Of a stretch of DNA of 64,000 nucleotides, positions 57,086 through 64,000 are shown in pieces; the first letter of the stretch is position 1, and every line of letters begins with the position of its first letter. The notes beneath the pieces were generated by a model. It was not told the DNA's origin and searched no databases. It worked only from the letters and a program-made list of their open reading frames with translations. The translations under genes and the position numbers were made by a program. Source of the DNA: Ryuthela nishihirai (lineage: Eukaryota > Arthropoda > Arachnida > Araneae > Heptathelidae); NCBI GenBank assembly GCA_038380435.1, contig JAWZYU010000034.1:25213404-25277403 (forward strand). The letters run 5' to 3'.

Positions 57086-57334
57086 CTGTAAATGGGTAAA
57101 ATTCTCCAAAGAGATTTCTTATAGTGTTGAACAGGAATCCAAAATATACGAAACGTATATTTTATACATTTCGTATATTAATATATAATAAATGTACAAA
57201 AGTTAATTTTATGGTGTTGAACAGGTGGCTTGCATTTCATTACTATTTACTCTCTTAGCTTACAGTTTTACTAGTGGAATAACTATTTTATTATATTCAT
57301 TTCGTTTATTGCTCTATTATAATTTTATTTACTA

Positions 57335-57893
57335 TTATAACACTGAGTCGTGTGTGAGAGAGTTGGTAAGTCTTGAAGCAATTGGTTTAGCATTACCTCT
57401 GGTGTTCGACAAGGGTGCATTTTGTCTTCTTTTCCTTTAGTTTGGTTATTGATTATGTTATGCGAAATTCACTTCAAGAGAAAGATTTTGGCCTTAAATG
57501 GGCTGGAGACAAGAAATTTGTGATTTAGATTATTCTGATGATTTAGCCCTTTTGGCAGATGATGTTGATGAGATGAACTCTTTCATTCGAGCTGTTGATG
57601 AAACTGGTACTGGAGTAGGTTTGGTTATAAACAGAGAGAAAACTAAAGTGATGAAAATTGGTCAAGCAGGCTGAAATTCAGTTAATACGAATGGTTGCAA
57701 TCTTGAACAGGTGTCACAGTTTAATTGTCTTGGGAACTATATAACTGATATTGGTGATGTGCGGCACGAGATTAACAGAAGGATAGGGATTGCTGCCCGG
57801 ACTTTTAAGAATTTATGGAGAGTGTGGAGAAATATGCGTATACACCTAAAGACTAAAATTAGTCTGTATTACTGTCTGAGATACAGTAATTTA
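57335..57893 (+). pseudogene. RTE-type LINE fragment C
   Basis: It matches the full RTE from about 54,927 to 55,460, covering the end of the RT domain, with several frameshifts and stops. The YADD region is degraded. It is truncated at both ends and has no tail. Confidence 0.85.
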
Positions 57894-57904
57894 TAGACCT
57901 GCCT

Positions 57905-58450
57905 GAGATACAGTACTCCAGTTTAGGCTTGACGATGCCCAACTAGCTAACCGAGGGTTCAGGTACCTTCGATGGCCTTTAATCAGGATTATCCACCAGC
58001 TGATATAAGGTATCCCATGCTTCTGTTCACTTAGGGCTGGAAACCCACATGCAAATAGAAAACACAGTGGCAGATTCTCCCTAAACAGAGGCCCACCAGT
58101 GCAACAAATCCAGGATCCATAATCAGGCTCAAATCCATAAACCAGTCTAGTAGGTATTAATCGTCATCATCAGCATCCTGTGAGTTGACCACTCTTCAGC
58201 AGGATTGAAAAAAAAAAAGAAATAAAAATGGCCATAGATGACCAGATCAGGCCAAACTGAACTGGCAGCCCTCCACTTCCGTTCCCTTCCAAAAGAGAAT
58301 ATCTCTTTTGAAAGATACTAATGGCCTGCACCACGAGAAGGCGGGGTCGGACATTAGGTGCTAGACTTGGCCGGTTCTGTGCATCATCACTAGAGATTGG
58401 TACACAGCTCTCTTTCCAGTTTATGCCTAACTACCATTTACAGACCCTAT
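57905..58450 (-). mobile_element. Inverted RTE 5' leader fragment
   Basis: On the minus strand from 58,450 it follows the leader of the full RTE (GGGTCTGTAAATGGTAGTTA, CCGCCTTCTCGTGGTGC, CCTGATTATGGATCCTG). It stops shortly after the point where the full copy begins its long frame. It sits back to back with fragment C. Confidence 0.85.
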
Positions 58451-58719
58451 ATTTATCATTTTTTTCAAATTCAAGAAGTATGACTCGTAGTGTAAAATAA
58501 TGTTTACCAATATATAAAGCATTTAATTCGCCAGGACTGTTATGTAGCCCAATAAGATTTGATTCTTATAAACACAGATGAACAACCGACAGTAAAGAAA
58601 CAACAGTCTTCTCACATTTACGAAACACTAGCGAGTAATAAAAAATTTGAATCATTAAAATAAATGGGAATGATTTAAGGCCGTGATTATAGGTATAGCA
58701 GCACACCGAACGAAAAAGA

Positions 58720-58986
58720 GTTATATACTGTTAAGTGTCGTTTCATTAAGATATTCAGAGAGGGAAAAAACATCTATGGTTGGTTCATCCTTGGGAAAGT
58801 CCATATACAGTAGTTAACAGGATTAACGAAATGGTATATCGCATTCGTCGATGTCCGACTACAAAGTACAAGGTGCTTCACGTGGATCGTGTGGCCCCGT
58901 TTCATCGAAGAACTGAAGAAGCTTCGGAATCCAGAACTGTTTGGGGCGGACAAGATCTAAGGAGTGGGCAGTGTTACGACAGATGA
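58720..58986 (+). pseudogene. Ty3/gypsy integrase C-terminal remnant
   Basis: The open frame from 58,780 includes WESPYTVVNRINEMVYRI, then KYKVLHVDRVAPFHRR. This matches the GPY/F-type module at the end of gypsy integrases, where WEGPYxVV...YRI...VHVDRLAP is usual. It ends GGQDLRSGQCYDR and stop. The upstream polyprotein is missing. Confidence 0.75.
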
Positions 58987-59700
58987 ATGTGCTACAATAA
59001 AACCGTCATTGATATGTCATTGACGCTGGTGTGAGAAACTTCAGCGTGAAAATTACGGCACTAGCTGATTGGAACAAACAAAACTTGAATATTTAACGAT
59101 GTGTAAAAGAGTGAATTGAAAAGTTGTCGGTTGTAAGTAAAAGTTAATATTTTATGTTAATCTTATTAAAGGTTAGTCGAGAAACTTCGCGATTAAACCG
59201 AAGAGGCAGTTCTGAACAATGTGGTTAATCGAATAAGTGGTTGGTTGGTTTAATTTCTTCATAGAAGAGTCATCGTATATATAATATGTGATGATCAACG
59301 TCTGAAAGGAATTGGTAAGATGAAACTTGGTAACTTGTAAGTTCATTCACGAAGATAATTGTGTCGCTTGATGAATATTCTATAAAGATCCACTTTTTGC
59401 TTTGGATAGAGTTTGTAAGAATTGTAAATCAACTATTTTAAATGTAGTCAAGAATTGTGAAGCTTTCTCTCGATGGTTTGATTACGTGCTGATAGTAGGC
59501 AAATTTCTGTTTGGATTATATTATTGTGCGTTTGTGATCTGGTTCACTATTTAATTAAATTAATTCATTCATAATTTTTGTCGCTAAACATTCTTTTGAA
59601 CTGACGCTCAAGATTTCCTATTAAAAATAATTACAGTATTTTAAACACCAGATCGCACTTTGGAACAATCTAATATTTGATAAAATTCAGAACAGTTGTT
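58972..59700 (+). mobile_element. Probable gypsy 3' LTR or its remnant
   Basis: The integrase frame runs into TGTTACGACAGATGA, which looks like an LTR start (TGTTACGAC) overlapping the stop, as in many gypsy elements. I cannot place the LTR end, and no second LTR is visible. Confidence 0.4.
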
Positions 59701-59795
59701 AACTTCCTATGGATTTGGGGCGATGATGTCGATGATGGGAGACCTTTCTGAGAGGGGTGTCTGGCACTATTAACAACTTGAGGGACCTTTCTGCG

Positions 59796-62466
59796 AATAT
59801 GATTGACTATATATTAATTAAGAGCAAATAGGCTAGTTCTGTCAGAAATTCCAGGTTGTATGAGGGAGCTGAAACTGTATCTGACCATTACCTTGTTAAA
59901 AGTGTCTTGCAACTTAAACTAAAGAACTATTGTGCTAAGGTTAAAAAATTTACCTTTAATACTGAAGCTCTGATAAACCCAGTTATAGCTAAAGCTTACC
60001 ATCATAGATTATTTAGTCATTATGGCAGTCATGGTTTGCTTACTACTGAAGTTGAGGAAGAATGGGACCATTTCAAGCAGGCTTTTCTTAAAAGTAACAG
60101 TGCTATTTTGGTAAAAGGGAGCAGAGGAGGCAAAATTATTTGAGTGATAAGGCATTTCAGCTAATATTGGAAAGAAAGAACTGCAGGAATGTCCTTGATC
60201 AATACCCTACTAGTTATAGAAAGTATTACAAAGAGATTAATAAACGTTTAAAGAATCAGTTAGCAGCTAATAAAAATCTTTGACTTGATGGCTTGGCTGA
60301 CAAAGCCGATGAAGCAGTTAGACAGCACAAAAAAAGAAAGCTGTACAGGATACTTAATATCTTGTGTGATAAAAAATGGACAGATATACAGGGACTGAAG
60401 GACAAACAAGGTAAGGTTAATGAAGCTGAGATCCTGTCATGGCAAGTTGGGCTGGGCATTTCAGTGATGTTCTAAACAATATAGTTAGTTCTACTTCCAT
60501 TATTTCTAATGATCATACATGCATTACTGGCTTTAATGTTGACTCTATATCATAGTCTGAAACAATTTTCGTTATTTTTAAACTAAAACATCATAAATAC
60601 TTAAGGGTAGATGAAATTGCTTCTGAAATGCTAAGAGCTGAGAAAGTTTCAGTCACCACAAGGATGAGTGAAATTTTGAATATCTTTTACTATAAAAGCA
60701 TTGTTCTTAAGGATATTACTAGAGAAATTAATATCCATATTTTTAAAAACGGTGATCGCAGTTCTTGTGATAATAATACGGTTATCTGCCTGCTTTCTGT
60801 TCTAGGTAAATTTCTTTGCATGATTGTGCTTAATAGAATTAAGAATCTGGTTGACAGGCAATTGCGTGATGAGCAATGTGGATTCAGAACTGATAGGGGA
60901 TGTATAGATCAGATATTTGCACTCAGGCAGATTCTTGAGAAATGTTTAGCGTTTCAGAAACATTTGGTGATTTCAAAAAGGCTTCTGACTCTGTCGATCG
61001 ACATAATTTGTGGTTGATTGTGTGATCGTATGGCATACCAGACAAGTTAGTTAACATAATGAAAGCTCTCTATAATAACACTGAGTCGTGTGTGAGAGTT
61101 GGTAAGGCTTGTAGCAATTGGTTTACCGTTACTTCTGATGTTCGACAAGGGTGAATTTTGTCTCCTTTTCTCTTTAGATTGGTTATTTATTATGTTATGC
61201 GAAATTCACTTCAAGGGAAAGATTTTGGCCTTAAATGGGCCAGAGATATCAAAACTTCTGATTATATTATGCTGATGATCTAGCGCTTTTGACAAATGAT
61301 ATTGATGGTTGGGTTGGGTTGTTTTACCTCTGAGCGGCACTTTTTTGCACACCATGGGCTAAATGGCCAGGTCACATGGACCCCGAAGGCTCAGAGAAGG
61401 TTGGGGGAGGGGACCCACTGGAACAGCTGTTCGGAGACAGATGGTAGCCTCCCGTCAAGGCCATCCAGCGTGTTCTTTAACGCGCACAGGGTAGGGCTCT
61501 CCCACACACGGGGCCACGGCTTAACGTCCCATCCGACGGACGGCGGTCTTTCCAAGCCCATCGGTGTCCCCTACTGACCGTGGGCAGGGCGGGGAATTTT
61601 GCGGAGATAAATCTCAACGCTGACCAAGCTGGGACTCGAACCTGGGAACTACAGATTTCGAGCCTGGCGCGCTACCGACTGTGCCACCCCCGCCCTCAAT
61701 GATATTGATGAGATGAACTCTGTCATTCGAACTGTTGATGAGACTGGTAACGGAGAAAACAGAGAGAAAACTAAAGTGATGAAAATTAGTCAACCAGGTT
61801 GTGATTCAGTTAATCTGAATGTTTGTAATCTTGAGCAGGTGTATCAGTTTAATTAACTTGGGAGCTACGTAACAGATACTGGTGATGTGCGGCATGAGAT
61901 TAACAGACGGATAGGGATTGCTGCCGGGACTTTTAAGAATCTATGGAGAGAGTGGGGAGATAGGCGTATACACCTAAAGACTACAATTGGACTGTATAAT
62001 AGTTTGGTTTTTTCTAGGGTTAGTTATAGTAGTGAAACATGGACACTTTGTAAACAAGATAACAGGAAACTAGATGCTTTTGATTCTAGATGCTTACGCA
62101 ATATCTTGGGCATTAGGTGGTTCAACTTTGTAACTAATGATGAGGTTAGGCAAAGGAGTCTGCAACCTCCTTTAAGCAGCATATTGTGCAGAGAGAGACT
62201 CCGTTGGTTTGGCCATGTTGCCCGTTTGGATAATTTTAAATTAGCGAATAGGATTATGAATAGTGTCCCTGAAGGCCTCAAAAAGAGGGGGAGACCTAGG
62301 ATGCGGTGGGCAGACAATGTCAAACAGGACCTTGTTAGAATTGGTGTGCTGTGGCCAGATGCAGCAGATATAGATCAGGATAGATATATTTGGAGAACTA
62401 AATTATACCATGTGGTTGGACCTCCCTAGCTCATCGCTGCTTAAGGACGATGATGATGATGATGAT
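59796..62466 (+). pseudogene. RTE-type LINE, diverged copy D
   Basis: It begins in the end of the endonuclease (MIDYILIKS-like) and runs through RT to the C-terminal block (RLRWFGHVARLDN) and an (ATG)n tail at about 62,447-62,466. Many stops and frameshifts are present. The last 180 codons (61,887-62,429) are open, including the position frameshifted in copy B. A SINE-A interrupts it at 61,308-61,697. It is clearly older than copies A and B. Confidence 0.9.
61308..61697 (-). mobile_element. Full-length SINE-A inside RTE copy D, with target-site duplication
   Basis: On the minus strand the head GGTGGCACAGTCGGTAGCGC, B box GGTTCGAGTCCC, complete body and AACCC tail are present. It is bordered by the 13-bp duplication AATGATATTGATG (61,295-61,307 and 61,698-61,710), which is RTE sequence. 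Confidence 0.96.
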
Positions 62467-62812
62467 GTGCAAAAATAGCAGTTTAGTGGTAAAATAAACC
62501 AACAGAACTTGGTGCATTTGTGACTTGGCCACTTAGCGCATTGTGTGTAAAAGTTTTCTGTTCAGAGGTAGAACAAACCAGCTCAGATTGGTGCATTTTG
62601 TAATTGGCCATTTAACCCATTGTGTGGAAAAAGAGTGCCGTTCAGAGATACAACCAACTCAGCTTGGGGCCTCTATAATTTGTCCATTTTACCCCCTGTG
62701 CTCAGAGTGGTTCCGCTCAGAGGTGGAACAAACCCCTTTAGCTTGCGGCCTTGGCCATTTAGTCTATTGTGTGACAAAAATTGCTGCTCAGACTTAAAAC
62801 AACCCAAGTGCA
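62467..62812 (-). repeat. Five tandem SINE-A 3' tails (~72-80-bp units)
   Basis: The unit contains TTGGCCATTTAGCCCATTGTGTG, shown here as its parts TTGGCCATTTA and CATTGTGTG, followed by GTTCAGAGGTAAAACAA-like sequence. Markers lie near 62,538, 62,619, 62,694 and 62,765. It starts directly at the (ATG)n end of RTE copy D and ends about 140 bp from a coding exon. Read in SINE orientation the tails are on the plus strand; family heads are absent, so strand is uncertain. Confidence 0.75.
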
Positions 62813-62948
62813 AGCAGTGCGGAGAATACACGCACTGAACTTCATGCTGTTTCCTCTAACTCCAGAAAAACTAGTATTTAATAAGATACTTGATTTTGTT
62901 TAAAAAAAAAGAGAAAAATAAATTTAGCTGTAAAAAAATAGTACTTAC

Positions 62949-63102
62949 CCCAGATGACAGAGTACAGACTAATATGTCACTTTTAGCTAACATGAATACG
63001 TCAGCGAGAATTCCCCAGAATGAATCATTGCTATATCTAGTTGAAAAATTTGAAGCCAGATTTGCATTTGATGGGTTATAGATGAAAGTGTAGGAGGGAA
63101 AT
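62949..63102 (-). CDS. FUT8: FUT8-like alpha-1,6-fucosyltransferase, penultimate exon
   Basis: This exon encodes 51 complete codons after one base of a split codon. It reads FPSYTFIYNP, FSTRYSNDSFWGILADVFML and AKSDILVCTLSSG. This corresponds to the FUT8 stretch leading to the LDI...AD-LVCT-SSQ block, part of the donor-binding catalytic region of GT23 enzymes. The acceptor TTGTTTCTTTCAG precedes 63,102 and the donor GG|GTAAGT follows 62,949; both are strong. The Asp in ILADV and the Ser pair of SS are kept. The residue after them is Gly, encoded at the junction, where FUT8 proteins usually have Gln. The rest of the gene (stem, membrane anchor, most of the catalytic domain) must lie beyond 64,000. 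Confidence 0.85.
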
Positions 63103-63338
63103 CTGAAAGAAACAATTTTCTATAAAAAAATTATTTAAACAACCACTCTTCAATAATTTAGAAACTTTAGCAATTTATTCTCTGAACCAGTAGTAATTCC
63201 CAACTTTTTAATTCCGCGGCACAACTTTGAGGATGAGAAATTGTCGCGGAATTTTTTGACAAACCAAAATTGTGCAGTCGACTGCTTGCGAAGTTATTGG
63301 GAGTAGAAAGCCTCTGTCACCAGTCACGTCAACAAGAT
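63103..63338 (-). other. Start of the upstream FUT8-like intron
   Basis: No exon-like frame is visible between the acceptor and the SINE pieces. The next exon upstream is outside the window. Confidence 0.5.
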
Positions 63339-63490
63339 TGGGTTGTTTTACCTATGAGCGTCGCGTTTTTGCTGAATGGTTAGGTGACAAGGACTCAGAC
63401 ACCTTTCCCAAGACCATCGGTATCTCCTATTGATCAAGAACAGGACGGGGAGTTTTGTGACGCGATACCGAATGACCCCGCCTCCCCCGT
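63339..63490 (-). mobile_element. SINE-A fragment, degraded
   Basis: The tail side (GGGTTGTTTTACCTATGAGC) and part of the body (CCCAAGACCATCGGTATCTC, GGGGAGTTTTGTGACGCGAT) are present, with the middle deleted. Confidence 0.65.
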
Positions 63491-63504
63491 CAAGAATTAC
63501 TGTA

Positions 63505-63911
63505 TTTGGTTGTCGGGTTATTTTACCTCTTACCGGCAGTTTTTTACATACAACGGGTTAAATGGCTAGGTTACAAAAACCCCGAAAGCTCAGAGTAGAT
63601 TGGGGGAATGAACCCACTGGGCAGCTCTTCTGTCTTTAATTTGGAAGCCTCCCATCAAGGCCATCCAGCGCATTCTTTAACGTGCAAAATGTATGGTCTG
63701 CACACGGACCACGGCTTAAAGTCCCATCCGGCGGACAGCAGCCTTTTCGAGCCCAACCGTGTCCACTTCTGACTTAGGGTGGGGAGGTTTGCTGAGAAAA
63801 ATCTCAACGCTGGCCCAGGTTGGACTCGAACCTTGGAACTACGGATTAGGAGCCTGGCCATAGCATCCTAGAACGCCCTGGCACGCTACCCACTAACCAA
63901 TCCTGCCTCCA
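63505..63911 (-). mobile_element. SINE-A, near full length, diverged
   Basis: On the minus strand it has a head, B box GGTTCGAGTCC, body and tail. There is an extra piece in the head near 63,860-63,880 (CCATAGCATCCTAGAACGCC). It is followed by 89 bases with nothing recognisable. Confidence 0.8.
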
Positions 63912-64000
63912 GCGTCATCCAGGAAGTGAACGAGTGATTTCTGTTGTATCTCCTAACTTACAAATCGTTGAATGTTAATTAGTAATGAGTAAAAGGAGAT

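Larger units (their letters stand above)
50052..62948 (-). other. 12.9-kb intron of the FUT8-like gene
   Basis: The donor is G|GTAAGT at 62,948 and the acceptor is CCTCAG at 50,052. The two exons join in phase 0 to give TLSSG then LCRVAYE, which matches the family without a gap, so no exon is expected between them. The intron contains a minisatellite, a full RTE, two RTE fragments, a gypsy remnant, an inverted RTE leader and SINE-derived repeats. Confidence 0.8.

Overview
This is repeat-dominated, AT-rich animal DNA. I see no bacterial operons or ribosome-binding sites. The content is nested transposons (I-like, CR1-like and RTE LINEs, Tc1/mariner DNA elements, solo LTRs, a Ty3/gypsy remnant, three tRNA-derived SINE families), many tandem repeats, and one convincing host gene on the minus strand. 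The gene is the 3' end of a FUT8-like alpha-1,6-fucosyltransferase, which indicates a metazoan. The repeat mix suggests an invertebrate, but I cannot name a lineage.

Region 1 (1-27,840) is a giant inverted repeat. A left arm (1-13,123) is mirrored by a right arm (14,468-27,840) around a 1.34-kb non-symmetric spacer. Each arm carries, from outside to inside: a SINE body piece, an RTE 5' fragment, a dead Tc1 transposase, a degenerate ~300-bp AT-rich repeat interrupted by a SINE and two solo LTRs, a second SINE, a GC-richer block, a dead I-like LINE and an AT-rich block. The arms are nearly identical but differ by substitutions, tract lengths and private indels (about 173, 18, 45 and 3 bp, all longer on the right). 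The left end of the repeat coincides with the window edge, so its true outer limit is unknown.

Region 2 (27,841-38,680) holds an almost complete Tc1-like element (29,206-32,759, TA flanks) carrying a CR1-type LINE. It continues into a third, more diverged, partly deleted copy of arm sequence (to about 36,710). That copy contains a strikingly regular 92-bp array with a SINE inserted in it, and is followed by a 191-bp array and smaller repeats.

Region 3 (38,690-49,400) is a patchwork: tandemised SINE bodies, a CR1-like LINE end enclosed by 156-bp inverted repeats, RTE copies, a 145-bp satellite, and a 764-bp duplication whose boundaries lie at the same point inside SINEs, which points to unequal crossover.

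Region 4 (49,660-63,102, minus strand) is the fucosyltransferase gene end. Two exons (63,102-62,949 and 50,051-49,722) with good splice signals are separated by a 12.9-kb intron. The intron has absorbed a full-length RTE with target-site duplications, two RTE fragments, a gypsy integrase remnant, minisatellites and SINEs. Upstream exons lie beyond the right edge. Everything else looks like decayed mobile DNA, so the only genes that act together here are transposon parts: the SINEs presumably used LINE machinery, and the recombination seen occurs between SINE and repeat copies.
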